Shown: positions 9,308 through 20,020 of the stretch, piece by piece | How the letters are laid out: the number at the start of each line of letters is the position of its first letter | How positions within the stretch are numbered: the first letter of the stretch is position 1 | From: Pedobacter namyangjuensis | GTDB lineage: Bacteria > Bacteroidota > Bacteroidia > Sphingobacteriales > Sphingobacteriaceae | Direction: 5' to 3' | Length of the DNA: 64,000 nucleotides | Assembly (NCBI RefSeq): GCF_003313325.1 | Contig: NZ_QMHQ01000003.1 | Location: 124,001-188,000, forward strand | Position numbers and translations under genes: made by a program | Notes under the pieces: generated by a model | The model's database searches: none | Seen by the model: only the letters and a program-made list of their open reading frames with translations | What the model was told of the DNA's origin: nothing

Positions 9308-10027
9308 ATGAGCACTACAACCGAACCTTATTACGGTGATTTAGAAAAGACCGATATCATTGCCAATCTACTTTCAGTACCTAAAGAAGATAGAAACGAA
9401 AGTTGGACTAGAGATTTTATAACAAACATACCCACTGCAAGTTTTAGGTGCGGCGATCCACAAGTAATAGCTGGTCCGGATGGATTCCCCTATTTTCAAT
9501 TATTTTTACCTGAGCCCAATGTACCATTTACATGTTACGTATTAGATAGAATCAAAGATGATTTTTTGTTAGATCGTGGCTTCGGAGTAGTTTTTAACCT
9601 AGTAAATGGCGAGCCAGATTATGTACTTTCTTACGGCGATATTTTAAACTGGCACCTAAATAAAGAATTCTATACCGAGCACAGTGCATTTTCTAAAGAA
9701 AATACCGACGAGGTTATTGTTGAAGATGAAGAAGTGTTAGTGGGACAGCCGAATGAAAACATTTTGCCCAACTACACTAAAAAGTTACTGGGCGATTATT
9801 TGAGATTAAATGGCGTTAAAGATCCAAAAATGGCTTTGATGATGAGAAAAGATAAAAATGGCCAAGAATTTTCTCAAGATTTGGCTTTTAACATAGGGCC
9901 CGAGAACTTCGAAAACGAAGATGTTTACCGAGCTGTTATGAGAAACCTATCTTGGTATTTACCTAGGCATTATTCTTTTGTAGGCATAGCCGATGGAGAC
10001 TTGAAAAACGATTTTGAATCGATATAG
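9308..10027 (+). CDS. Conserved-looking cytoplasmic protein, function unknown
   Basis: 239 residues, no signal peptide or membrane segment, acidic overall. The middle carries GPDGFPYFQLFLPEP and GFGVVFNLVNGEPDYVLSYGDILNWHL, a mixed alpha/beta pattern; the C-terminal third has NLSWYLPRHYSFVG. It resembles no family I can name. The reading frame is free of interruptions, has normal codon use for the window, starts at an ATG after an AT-rich leader, and ends 62 bases before a strong hairpin terminator, so it is very likely a real gene. Confidence 0.72.
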   Translation: MSTTTEPYYGDLEKTDIIANLLSVPKEDRNESWTRDFITNIPTASFRCGDPQVIAGPDGFPYFQLFLPEPNVPFTCYVLDRIKDDFLLDRGFGVVFNLVNGEPDYVLSYGDILNWHLNKEFYTEHSAFSKENTDEVIVEDEEVLVGQPNENILPNYTKKLLGDYLRLNGVKDPKMALMMRKDKNGQEFSQDLAFNIGPENFENEDVYRAVMRNLSWYLPRHYSFVGIADGDLKNDFESI

Positions 10028-10084
10028 CCTCTTGATGAAATGAGATTCGATGCTTGTTGACGATCAACAAATTGAATTCAAACA

Positions 10085-10115
10085 AAAAAGGTTGCCTTAT
10101 ATGGCAACCTTTTTT
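10085..10115. terminator. Bidirectional hairpin terminator
   Basis: GGTTGCC (10090-10096) pairs with GGCAACC (10103-10109) around a six-base loop, with an A-tract before and a T-tract after. It can end both the plus-strand unknown gene and the minus-strand SusCD locus. Confidence 0.85.
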
Positions 10116-10189
10116 GTTACTAACGCTAATCACGTTTTCAAATAAAGTGCATTAAAATTTATAAGCACATTATTTATTTACGTTAGCGA

Positions 10190-11653
10190 TTAGTTTGTAT
10201 ATCCTTCATTTTGCTGAATGTTTGGATTTGCATTCGTTTCAGATTGAGGGATTGGCAACACAAATCTAAAATTGTTTGCAGGAAGAGTTTTACCTAAAGC
10301 TGAAGGGGAATCTTCATCTAATCTTTCTACTGGTAAGCCTCTACGCTTAAGATCCCAAAATCTGTGACCTTCGAACGCTAACTCTTTAAATCTTTCTCCT
10401 AAAATTTGGGTAATAGCATTTTCTTTAGAAGTAAGTGTAACGTTAACATAACCTGTAATACGTGCAGCACGTAATGCGTTTAAATCAGACTCTGCAGAAT
10501 TAGCTCCCGTAAAAGCATTTTTTTCAGCACGAGCTTCTGCACGAATCAAGTACATTTCGCCTGTACGCAACACTTTAATATCAGCAACGTTCTCATTTAC
10601 TGTAGTGTAACCAGTACCCGCGTATTTAGCAACAATCTTAGTAGGTTTACCTGCAACGGTAGCCAAAATCGGTTCGTCAATTAAATATGAGCTGAAACGG
10701 ATATCGTTAACCTTATCGTAGGCATTCCATAATTTAGAAGAAGGAACCCACGAAATGCTAGCCGGAGGAACAGTTGCACCTGCTGTATTTTTAGTGAACA
10801 AACCTCTAAAAAAACTACCAATTCTGCTACCAGTAGTTCTGTTTAATTTAAAGGCCGATTCTCTTCTGTTAGCATCTGTCCAAATTCCAGGGAATTCTGC
10901 ACGCGTTGCCAAAGGAATTGCATTGATAAACTCTGTACTGTATGTTTCAGCATCGTTCCAATTACCCATGTACAAAGCTATTCTAGCGTGTAAGCCAGTA
11001 GCTGCCAATCTATTTGCTCTAAAAACATCAGTTAAATCATTTGCTAATAGAGGTTTAGCGGTATTTAAGTCAGCTAGTATTTTGGTAAAATACTCGCCCA
11101 TTGGTATACGTGCTTGTGGAGTTAACGAGGGAACTTCTGCATAAAACATGCCTAGCTCATTTGGAGCATAGTTTTTAGAATAATATCTGAATAGTTCAAA
11201 ATGTGCAAAAGCTCTCAAAAACAAAGCCTCACCCCTAACTTTCTCTCGCAAAGCATTATCAGTTGGCACTTCAACAACAGCATTTGGCAAAGCCTGTAAA
11301 ACACGGTTTACCCTATCAATTACGGCATAATAAGAGGTAATTGCTGTATAGTTGTCTCTAATTCCGATATCGGCTACGCCAAACTGCCATTCATGTGTAC
11401 TTTGCGAAGCATAAAAATCGCCTGGCTTCAATTCATCAGAAAAAGTACCATTTAACCTAATGCTCATCTCTGTCTGAAAACCTGCATAAGCACCTATTAA
11501 CAACGATTCGTTATTCTTAACTGTTCGCAAAGCCAAATCGCCACCGATAAAATCCGTTTCTTTAATTTCTACCAGTTTTTTGCAAGAGATTGATGATATA
11601 GCCAAAATAGGCAACATCAAAATCCAAATTATATATTTTTTCATATTGATCAT
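10190..11653 (-). CDS. SusD/RagB-family lipoprotein (second locus)
   Basis: 487 residues. Lipoprotein signal with the cysteine in SSISCKKLVEI. A GGAG sits 8 bases before the ATG at 11653; an ATG three codons later (11644) would give MKKYIIW and is also possible. Family signs are KVRGEALFLRAFAHFELFRYYS, the TGLHARIALYMGNW repeat helix and the C-terminal ERFKELAFEGHRFWDLKRRG block, ending FVLPIPQSE...NPNIQQNEGY. It follows its SusC partner by 12 bases. No glycosidase accompanies it here, so the glycan cannot be named. Its partner SusC is frameshifted, while this frame is intact. Confidence 0.93.
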   Translation of the reverse strand: MINMKKYIIWILMLPILAISSISCKKLVEIKETDFIGGDLALRTVKNNESLLIGAYAGFQTEMSIRLNGTFSDELKPGDFYASQSTHEWQFGVADIGIRDNYTAITSYYAVIDRVNRVLQALPNAVVEVPTDNALREKVRGEALFLRAFAHFELFRYYSKNYAPNELGMFYAEVPSLTPQARIPMGEYFTKILADLNTAKPLLANDLTDVFRANRLAATGLHARIALYMGNWNDAETYSTEFINAIPLATRAEFPGIWTDANRRESAFKLNRTTGSRIGSFFRGLFTKNTAGATVPPASISWVPSSKLWNAYDKVNDIRFSSYLIDEPILATVAGKPTKIVAKYAGTGYTTVNENVADIKVLRTGEMYLIRAEARAEKNAFTGANSAESDLNALRAARITGYVNVTLTSKENAITQILGERFKELAFEGHRFWDLKRRGLPVERLDEDSPSALGKTLPANNFRFVLPIPQSETNANPNIQQNEGYTN

Positions 11654-11665
11654 CTTAATTTCTCC

Positions 11666-14600
11666 TTAAAATTTAAAGTCTACACCAAACACCACCATTT
11701 TAGGATTCGGATACTCAACCAAACTAATATTATTGTTATCCTCAGGATCTACACCAGTCCAAGGACTCCATATTGCTAAATTTTGGAAGTTTGCATAAAC
11801 TCTAGCATTTTTAATAATTGCCTTTCCATTTGCTCTTATTTCTGGGATCATATATCCAAAATCAAGACTTCTAAAACGTAGGAATTTAGCATCTTCCAAA
11901 TCAGAAGAAGTGAAACCTTTAGCATATCTTGGAGAAGGGAAACGAGCCTGATCACCTGGTTGTGTCCAAATGTTACCAATAAGCTCTCTAGATTGGTTAA
12001 CAGCAGAAACGTAACCAGTGGTTCCATCGGTTGTCCAGTTTCTGGTATTGTTGCTACGTACTACGTCAAATTGATAAGAGAATAATGCATTAACGTAGAA
12101 TCCTTTGTAATTTACATCTAAAGTTAAACCACCCACATGTTTTGGCAAGTAGGTTCCGTAATCGGCATAAGATCCTGCTTGGGCGATATCGTTTGTTGTT
12201 CCTGTATTTGTACGATAGATTGGTCTACCATTTGCCGGATCTACCCCTAAATATTCAGGATTGTAGTGAGAACCGTAAGGAAGGCCTTTGCGAATTACAA
12301 ATGTTCCTAAGAAATACTCGTTAACTAAACCTAAATCATCAATATTGTTAACATTGATTGCGTGGTTCATACCTACGGTAACATTGAATTTATTTTGTCT
12401 AAGCACATCTACTTTCAAATCAAATTCTAAACCTTTGTTACTCATTTGCCCTGCATTGATTGCCAATGAACCAAAACCAGTTGTTGCACTTAAAGGCTGA
12501 CTTACGAATAGATCTTTAGTTTTCTCTTGGTATGCATCAACCGATAAACGAACACGATTGTCAATTGCTGCAACGTCAACGCCGATGTTAAGTTTTTCAA
12601 CTTTCTCAATCTTAAGGTTAGCATTTCCAGGAGTACTTGGCACTAAACCTGCAATTGGAGAACCTGTATAAGACGTAGTACCGAAAGCTGGAATTTGAGC
12701 ACTTGCATAGTTTGGAACACCACTGTTGTTTATGCCGTAACTACCGCTAGAAATACTACCAATATTTGGAACTATACCATAACTTCCTCGTAGCTTAAGG
12801 TCGCTTAAGAAAGTTTGGTTTTCATAAAACTATGGTTGATTACATTCCAAACCGCACCAGCCGACCAACTGATAATCTCTCTATTATCTGGGTTGATAAT
12901 TCTCGAAGTTCCATCTCTACGTACGTTTACATTCGCACTAACTTTATCATCAAAAGTGTACTGTAACGAACCGAAGAACGATCTGATACCGTAACCAGAT
13001 GAAGCACTACTTGCATTTTGAGGCATAGTTGCAGCACCAGCAGTTGGTAGCGGAGCAGCACCCTGACCCGTCCATGGCAAAGCTTTGTTTAAATTGTAAA
13101 GTAAAAAGCCCATACCTTTATTATATACACGTACTGCTTCGAAATATGCACCAGCTGCTATCTTATGCTTATCTGTGAAACTATGAGAATAGTTCAAGGC
13201 AGTAGTGTTTATAAACTGAGAGTTGATTGTACTACCTTCTCTTGCAAAACCACTGTTATAAGTTTGAACAGAGCCACGGTAAGAGTCTGGATTAATATAG
13301 GTTGTGTTAAGAACATTCGACGCATCTAAGCCTGAAGTATTTTTCAGAATTAAATTAGGGATAATCTCATAACTTAAGGTAAGACCACTGTTAACTTTCC
13401 ATCTTTTTAGCACGTCGCGAGTGGCGTTATTACTCTCAATTAAATTTGCGAGCGTTTTTAGACTCAAGTTACTACCGCCACCACCAAAGTTTAAGGTGCC
13501 ATCTGGCAGATATGGATTATCGTACGGTTTAGCTCTATAAATCATTTGAAAAGGATTTAAGGTACTGTTACCATATAAATCACCCACTGCACTAGTGCTA
13601 ATAGAATATCCTAAACTTGTATTCCATTGCATTTTGAATTTGTTTTTTACATGCGTTAGGTTTAGTCTGGCTGAGTATCTCTCCAAACCTGATGTTTTTT
13701 CGATACCATCTTGACCAAAATAACCAAGTGATGCGAAATACCTCGTGTTTGCAGTTCCACCAGAAGCGTCAACCTCGTAGGTTTGAGATACGCCAGTACG
13801 GAATAACAAGTCGGTTATATCGGTATTGATATTTCTTACACTATCCAATTTTCTATCAAAAACTAAAAGTTCCGCCTCGGTTCTTGTAGCATTTGCAGGA
13901 TTTTTACGACTCCAAACCCAACCAGGTACGCTAAATGCAGCGTTTGAAGATCCTGTTAAAAGTCCTACAAGTTCTTCATGCGCTAATAGCTCACTTGTGC
14001 TCATCAAATTTAATCTAGAAAAATCTGGCGGGGCAGTAATACCTGTTTGCGCCCTTACACCTATTTGAGATGCGCCGCTTTTACCTTGTTTGGTAGTAAT
14101 TACAATTACCCCAGTACCTGCACGTGAACCATAGATAGACGCTGCGTTTGCGTCTTTTAAAACGGTAATGGTTTCAAAATCGTTGGCATTTAGCGATTGA
14201 AAATCACCTGAACTTGTTGGCACACCATCAATTACGTATAATGGTTGAGCACCTGCACCAGAGATAGATTTAATACCCCTAATTGTAATGGTTGCATTAC
14301 TTCCCGGTTGTCCAGACCCAGAGTTGGCAAGTAGCCCTGGAGCTCTACCTTGCAAAAGCTGTGTAAACGAACCTACCGGTCTGTTTTCGATAGCATCTGA
14401 TGCTATAACAGACGCAGCACCAGTAAATTCACTTTTCTTAATGGTGGTATATCCGGTTACGATAACCTCACCAAGTGTTTTTGAATCTGATACAAGTACC
14501 ACATCAATTGTACTTGAACCACCAATTGTTTTAGCTTGTTCAACCATTCCTAGATAAGAAAAGGTTAATGTTGTAGCCGAACTGCCAACTAGAATGGCAT

Positions 14601-14775
14601 ACTTACCGTTTTCGTTAGTAATGGCCCCTGTTTTCGAACCAGCAACTTTTACACTTACTCCCGGAATGGGTTCATTTTCCTGAGAGGTAACTGTACCAGT
14701 TATTGTACGTTCTTGTGCTACTGCATTAAATGCAAAAGCCAAGAAAACGAATAAACTTAGTATAAGTTTTTTCAT
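11666..14775 (-). pseudogene. SusC/RagA-family TonB-dependent transporter, split by a one-base frameshift
   Basis: The gene starts at 14775 and reads signal peptide (ends FNAVAQ), carboxypeptidase-regulatory-like domain, TonB-box-like LGEVIVTGYT, plug (TQLLQGRAPGLL, PLYVIDGVP) and half the barrel, then stops at 12805 after INHSFMKTKLS. The neighbouring frame is open from the same spot and continues with QTFLSDLKLRGSYGIVPN, a typical SusC stretch, to the normal C-terminus FGVDFKF at 11666. Adding one A to the run of four at 12819-12822 (T on the plus strand) restores a single 1036-residue frame. This may be a real recent mutation, phase-variable slippage or a sequencing error. The intact SusD downstream favours a recent event or an error. 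Confidence 0.9.
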
Positions 14776-15388
14776 AAAATAATAAATTTAGGTGAGTTAA
14801 TAATTGTTTAGTTGCCGAATATAGTAGCTTATTAACAGATAAGCAAAGAAATTAATCGTTAATTATTAAAAATATGTACAAAACACAAGAATATTATTAA
14901 AAAATATCTTTTTTTTAAACAAAAAACCATAATTTCTAATCTAATTCTAATTTAAAACCACAATAAAAACATTTTTAGGTCGAATATTTTAACCTAATCG
15001 TAAAAAAATAAATAGACAAGAAAAAAATTCAAGCAATTAATACCCATTTAAACAGAAAACATCAAAAATAAACAACAAACACTATTTTTTCAGTAATATT
15101 TTACATCAAACTATTTTACGCGAAACCTTTCTTCGTCAATTTCAAATACTAATATAACGATAATAAAGACAGCAATTCCTGCGGATCTTACAATTTATAT
15201 ATTAAATCATAATACAACCTAGAGAACTTATAGGCCACTTAATTCCCTATAGCTTTATCTAATAACTTCGATTTTCCAATTCTTCGATTAAATTATGTCA
15301 TACCTATGGCATAAATGCATTTATTTAAGTCAAAATAGCAACAGAACCATAACAAGGTTATATTTTTGGCGGTTGCAAACCACATATA
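14776..15388. other. Divergent intergenic region, AT-rich
   Basis: This 613-base region separates the minus-strand SusC gene from the plus-strand cytochrome biogenesis gene. It is very AT-rich, with long A and T runs at 14870-15070. The only site I can support is the TAnnTTTG promoter at 15361-15368. No open frame with coding character was found. Confidence 0.6.
15361..15368 (+). promoter_or_regulatory. Bacteroidota -7 promoter element of the ccsBA gene
   Basis: TATTTTTG fits TAnnTTTG and lies 20 bases before the ATG at 15389. No clear -33 TTTG is present. Confidence 0.5.
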
Positions 15389-18300
15389 ATGATAAATAAA
15401 TTACTTTCCATTCTTTTTTCTACAAGAACTATGGGGCTTATGCTCGTTATTTTTGCTGCATCAATGGCTGTTGCCACTTTTGTAGAGAATGATTACGGCA
15501 CTCCGGTAGCTAAAGCACTGATCTATAATGCTTGGTGGTTCGAGTTGGTAATGACAATACTGGTACTAAATTTTATCGGCAATATTGCCAGGTATAGACT
15601 GTACGACAGAAAGAAATTACCGCTTTTAGTATTCCATTTAGCCTTTATCATTATTTTTATTGGGGGCGCTATTACCAGATACATTAGTTTCGAAGGCTCT
15701 ATGTCTATTAGAGAAGGAGAATCGAGCGATGAAATCATCTCTGATAAAACCTTTTTTAAGTTTCAGGCGGGAAATGACAATGAATCCTTAGCATATAACG
15801 ACTTGCCGGTAACACTTTTGCCAGAAAAAGTACCCTTTTACCTAAAACCGTTCAGAAAAAAATTCAAAGAAGAATATGATTTCCATGGGCAACGAATAAA
15901 ATTAGCACAAGTGGGTTTTTATGCTCGAGCCCAAGATTCGTTAGTTATTGACGCAAGCGGGCCGGCAACCCTACATTTAGTGGTAACAGAAGAAGGCAAA
16001 CGTGTAAACAAATACATCCCTTCTGGCAAAGTTCAACTGATACAAAACCTGCTTATTAGTTTTAATAAAGCCACCGCCGGAGCACTAAACATCTCGCAAA
16101 CTAATGGCCAACTACAAATCTCCTCACCTTTTGAAGGCAAGTATATGATTATGGCTACCCAAGAGCAGAAAGATGTAAAAGGTGAAAATCAAATTCAGGA
16201 TTTTAAGCTCAGAAGCCTTTATACTTTTGGCGCTTTAGCGTTTGTTATTCCAGAAGCACCAGTAAATGGTAAAATTCTTCATTTTGAAGGTGATAAAACT
16301 AAACACGAAAATGATCCCGACTTGGTACAGTTGGCTATTAGCACTAACAATATAACCGATACGGTATCATTTTATGGCGGAAGAGGAATGACCAATTTCC
16401 AGCACCAGGTAGAGGTTGGCGGATTAAGAATGTCTATGGCTTACGGTTCCAAAATCTACAAATCGCCATTTACGCTTAAATTAACCGATTTTAAAATGGA
16501 AAAATATCCGGGCAGCAATAGCCCATCGTCTTACTCTTCTGATGTGATGATCCAGGACAACGGAAAAGAGACACCTTTTAAAATTTACATGAACCATGTA
16601 TTGGATCATTCTGGATATCGTTTTTTCCAAGCAAGTTTCCATCCTGATGAAAAAGGGACTGTTCTTTCTGTTAATCATGACTATTGGGGAACCAACATCA
16701 CGTACATCGGGTATACCCTATTATTTTTGGGCATGTTTGTTACTTTGTTTTGGAAAGGAACACGTTTTCAAAAACTGAATGAGCAACTGAAAAGCATGTC
16801 GAAGAAAGCTAAAATACTTTTACTTCTGGGAATGCTTTTAGTAGGCAATGCAGCACAGGCACAGAAGATAGACATGCATGGAACTGATGGACAGCAAAAT
16901 AACGACCATTCGCACGATGACGGACACGATCATGATCATGAGGAGCTTAACCCTACTATTGCACTACCGCAAAGCGATCATAACCATGCCGACCAAACCC
17001 GGAAAATGCTAAACGCCGTTCAGGTAAATGGAAAAGACTTTGCCTCAAATGTGCGTATAGATCAAAAACACGCTGCACTTTTTGGAAGATTGTTGGTTCA
17101 AAATATCGATGGTAGAATAGAGCCTACTAACACGCTGGCGCTGGAGATTTTAAGAAGAGTACACGGAAAAGAAAAATTCTATAACCTAGATGCCAACCAA
17201 TTTCTATTGTCTGTTTCTATCGATCCTTTAAAATGGGTAAATGTTCCTCTTATAAATATAGGCTCAAAAGGCGGTAAAAACATTTTAGCAAAGCTGAAGG
17301 CTGATGAAAACGGCTACACATCTATGGTTAACCTGATAACTATGGGTGCTGATGGTTCGGCCGAGTTTATACTTGCCAACGACTATAAAACCGCTTTCGC
17401 TAAAAAACCTGCCGATCAAGGCACATACGATAAATTTGTTCTTGAATTAAACGATAAGTTGTACGCCATGCAACAATTGTTAGATGGGCAGTACCTCCGC
17501 GTGTTGCCATTGGCCGGAAACGACAACAACCAATGGGTAGCCATGCCGTTTAACCCTGTAAACAATCAGGCGTTAAGCAATCCGGTAGCCATGTATTTCG
17601 CTAGTATCCTTGCTGCGCAACAATCAAATGATTGGTCTGGAGTAGATAGCAAGCTAAATCATATCAGTAAATTACAACTCAAACATGGAAAAGAAATTGT
17701 TCCTTCAGAAGCTAAAATAGACTGGGAAATTAGATATAACTCTTGGAACATCTTTTTAAAGTTGATGATTGTCTATTCCCTACTTGGCACAGTTATTTTA
17801 GTATTAGCTTTCTGGAAACTTTTTAAACAAAGCAAATTATTAGATAGAACTATTACGGTAGTATTAATTTTAATTGCTACAACTGCCGCATTACAATGTA
17901 TGGGTTTAGGCGTACGATGGTACATTTCTGGCCACGAACCTTGGAGCAATGGTTACGAAGCGGTCTTATTTATCAGTTGGATTGGCGTACTTTCTGGCTT
18001 GCTGATGTATAGAAACAGTAATGCTTTTATACCGGCGGCGGGTTGTTTGGTTGCGGTAATTTTAATGGGTTTTGCACATGGAGGCTCGCAGATGAATCCG
18101 CAAATTACACCGTTAGTGCCTGTACTAAAATCGTACTGGCTGATGATTCACGTGGCAATTATTACCGCCAGTTATGGTTTCTTTGGTTTAAGTGCTTTAC
18201 TTGGAACAGTTTCACTTGTTCTATACACAATTAACAGAAAAAGCATCGCCAGCAAAGTACGTTCATCGGTAGTTGAGCTAACTACGGTTAATGAAATGTC

Positions 18301-18724
18301 GCTAACCATTGGCTTGTTCCTCTTAACTATCGGAACGTTTTTAGGCGGTATTTGGGCAAACGAAAGCTGGGGACGTTACTGGAGCTGGGACCCTAAAGAA
18401 ACTTGGGCCTTTATCTCGGTAATTATTTATGCTTTTGTGATGCACATAAGGTTAATTCCCGACTTGCGTAGTCAATACCTTTTCAACCTGCTATCGCTAA
18501 TTGGTTTTGCTTCGGTTATCATGACTTATTTTGGGGTAAACTACTACCTTACGGGCTTGCATTCTTATGCGCAGGGCGATCCTGTACCGATACCAGATTG
18601 GGTTTACCTTACTATATCTCTTGTTGCGCTACTAGCAGTTGTTTCTTATGGTAAGTATAAGAAAAATTTGGTACTCGAAGAAAGCTCTTGTAAAGGAAAA
18701 GTAAGTAAGATTAAGAAGAAATAA
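15389..18724 (+). CDS. ccsBA: Fused ResB-CcsA cytochrome c biogenesis protein (system II)
   Basis: 1111 residues. The N-terminal half is ResB-like: three membrane helices (near LMLVIFAASMAVATF, WWFELVMTILVLNF, LLVFHLAFIIIF), a large extracytoplasmic region, and a helix at ITYIGYTLLFLGMFV. The C-terminal third is CcsA: several helices with the haem-handling WWD motif as WGRYWSWDPKETW and a conserved-type histidine in LMIHVAIITASYG. CcsBA carries haem across the membrane and attaches it to apocytochrome c. Between the halves, about residues 475-520, lies a signal-peptide-like stretch ending NAAQAQ, then a histidine/aspartate-rich segment (HSHDDGHDHDHEE, SDHNHADQ). It is monocistronic with a hairpin terminator after it. 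Confidence 0.93.
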   Translation: MINKLLSILFSTRTMGLMLVIFAASMAVATFVENDYGTPVAKALIYNAWWFELVMTILVLNFIGNIARYRLYDRKKLPLLVFHLAFIIIFIGGAITRYISFEGSMSIREGESSDEIISDKTFFKFQAGNDNESLAYNDLPVTLLPEKVPFYLKPFRKKFKEEYDFHGQRIKLAQVGFYARAQDSLVIDASGPATLHLVVTEEGKRVNKYIPSGKVQLIQNLLISFNKATAGALNISQTNGQLQISSPFEGKYMIMATQEQKDVKGENQIQDFKLRSLYTFGALAFVIPEAPVNGKILHFEGDKTKHENDPDLVQLAISTNNITDTVSFYGGRGMTNFQHQVEVGGLRMSMAYGSKIYKSPFTLKLTDFKMEKYPGSNSPSSYSSDVMIQDNGKETPFKIYMNHVLDHSGYRFFQASFHPDEKGTVLSVNHDYWGTNITYIGYTLLFLGMFVTLFWKGTRFQKLNEQLKSMSKKAKILLLLGMLLVGNAAQAQKIDMHGTDGQQNNDHSHDDGHDHDHEELNPTIALPQSDHNHADQTRKMLNAVQVNGKDFASNVRIDQKHAALFGRLLVQNIDGRIEPTNTLALEILRRVHGKEKFYNLDANQFLLSVSIDPLKWVNVPLINIGSKGGKNILAKLKADENGYTSMVNLITMGADGSAEFILANDYKTAFAKKPADQGTYDKFVLELNDKLYAMQQLLDGQYLRVLPLAGNDNNQWVAMPFNPVNNQALSNPVAMYFASILAAQQSNDWSGVDSKLNHISKLQLKHGKEIVPSEAKIDWEIRYNSWNIFLKLMIVYSLLGTVILVLAFWKLFKQSKLLDRTITVVLILIATTAALQCMGLGVRWYISGHEPWSNGYEAVLFISWIGVLSGLLMYRNSNAFIPAAGCLVAVILMGFAHGGSQMNPQITPLVPVLKSYWLMIHVAIITASYGFFGLSALLGTVSLVLYTINRKSIASKVRSSVVELTTVNEMSLTIGLFLLTIGTFLGGIWANESWGRYWSWDPKETWAFISVIIYAFVMHIRLIPDLRSQYLFNLLSLIGFASVIMTYFGVNYYLTGLHSYAQGDPVPIPDWVYLTISLVALLAVVSYGKYKKNLVLEESSCKGKVSKIKKK

Positions 18725-19124
18725 CTTCGCCTAATTAGAAGCAAGCTTTATAAACAAAGATTTGAGCTCTAGTTTAAGAAATTACGAACGCATTAAGTTT
18801 TAATTAGCACGTTTTAGATGTAAAAACTAAAAAGCCGGAAAAGATCATTCTCCGGCTTTTTTAATTAATTTGAATTAGCTTGGAATCGCTAATCAAGTCT
18901 CTCTTTAAACTAAGGTCTCCCGACCGAAATAGCTTTCTGTATTAAATTACGTGTAAGAACTCCCAATTTTAGCGTTATATTTTTGCGGCTTTGTTAATAC
19001 GCTATTTCCATATAAAGTCTTCGATTTCAAGCTGGATTTATTGACCGCTGAAAAAGCGAAAACTTAAAACAGATGGATTTATTCAGTATCCGTAACACTT
19101 ACGAGCCCAGAATTCGATTCGTAG
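18725..19124. other. Intergenic region between convergent genes
   Basis: 400 bases between ccsBA and the convergent AraC gene. It holds the terminator at 18831-18864 and a TATTTTTG box near 18980 with no gene behind it. No coding frame was found. The right part marks the change to more GC-rich sequence. Confidence 0.5.
18831..18864 (+). terminator. Terminator of ccsBA
   Basis: AAAGCCGGA (18831-18839) pairs perfectly with TCCGGCTTT (18851-18859) around an 11-base loop, followed by T residues. A preceding A-run makes it usable in both directions. Confidence 0.8.
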
Positions 19125-20018
19125 TTAGTTGAAAGTCTGACGAAACTCCAGTGGCGACAAATTAGTCTTCTTTTTAAAAAGTGTGCTAAAGGACTGCGCA
19201 TGCTCAAAACCAAGTGCATAAGCAATCTCCCCTACCGAAAGATTAGTCGTGGAAAGTTTTTCTTTTGCTTTCTCTATAAGTTTTTCGTGAATAAGCTGTT
19301 GGGTATTTTGCCCAGTATGAACCCGAAGCAGGTCGCTCAAATAGTTAGGCGAAAGGTTCAGTTGCCCAGCAATGTACTGTACGCTAAGCAGACCCTGTGC
19401 TTCTCCCTTAAAGTGCGCATCAACCAATTGTTCAAACCGGGTAAGCAAAGCCGAATTATTATTCTTTCTGGTTAAAAACTGTCGTTCGTAGAATCGATCA
19501 GAGTATTTTAGCAGACTTTCAATCTGTGTCAAAATGATTTCCTGTGTGTGCTTATCGATGTGGCTGCACTCTCTGTCAATTTTATGGAGGATTTCAATCA
19601 GGTCTTCCTCCTCAGTAGCCGACAGGTGCAGCGCCTCGTTAACCGCATAATCAAAAAAGCCATAATTACGAATGCTATTCGCCAAGTTATGTTGCAACAG
19701 AAAATCGGGATGAAAGATCAAAAGATAGCCTGATCCACATTCCATATTATGCAGATCTAACTGTTGCACCTGATTGGGCGCCGTAAAGCTTAGCACTCCT
19801 TTGTCGTAATCATAATGTTGCTGTCCGTACCTAATCTTGCCTTTGGCGTCACGTTTAAGCGCAACACAGTAAAAGCGGTTGACGAAACCTTTCCAAATTT
19901 CGTCTTCCAAAAAAACACTTTCCGCCAGATTAATTACACTCACCAGCGGATGGCGAGGTTCGGCTAAGGAAAGCAGACGATGAAATTCAGCTGTGGAGTT
20001 TATGGCATTCATAAACAA
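19125..20018 (-). CDS. AraC-family transcriptional regulator
   Basis: 297 residues. The N-terminal part of about 190 residues is a cupin-like sensor domain (FTAPNQVQQLDLHNM, GYLLIFHPDFLLQHN). The C-terminal 100 residues carry two helix-turn-helix motifs: LLSVQYIAGQLNLSPNYLSDLLR and LSVGEIAYALGFEHAQSFSTLFKKKT, ending in the usual SPLEFRQ. An ATG two codons later is an equally good start. It begins 2 bases after the stop of the aldo/keto reductase gene, so both are one operon and the regulator probably controls the reductase. Base composition is richer in G and C than the flanking SusCD genes. Confidence 0.92.
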   Translation of the reverse strand: MFMNAINSTAEFHRLLSLAEPRHPLVSVINLAESVFLEDEIWKGFVNRFYCVALKRDAKGKIRYGQQHYDYDKGVLSFTAPNQVQQLDLHNMECGSGYLLIFHPDFLLQHNLANSIRNYGFFDYAVNEALHLSATEEEDLIEILHKIDRECSHIDKHTQEIILTQIESLLKYSDRFYERQFLTRKNNNSALLTRFEQLVDAHFKGEAQGLLSVQYIAGQLNLSPNYLSDLLRVHTGQNTQQLIHEKLIEKAKEKLSTTNLSVGEIAYALGFEHAQSFSTLFKKKTNLSPLEFRQTFN

Positions 20019-20020
20019 AG

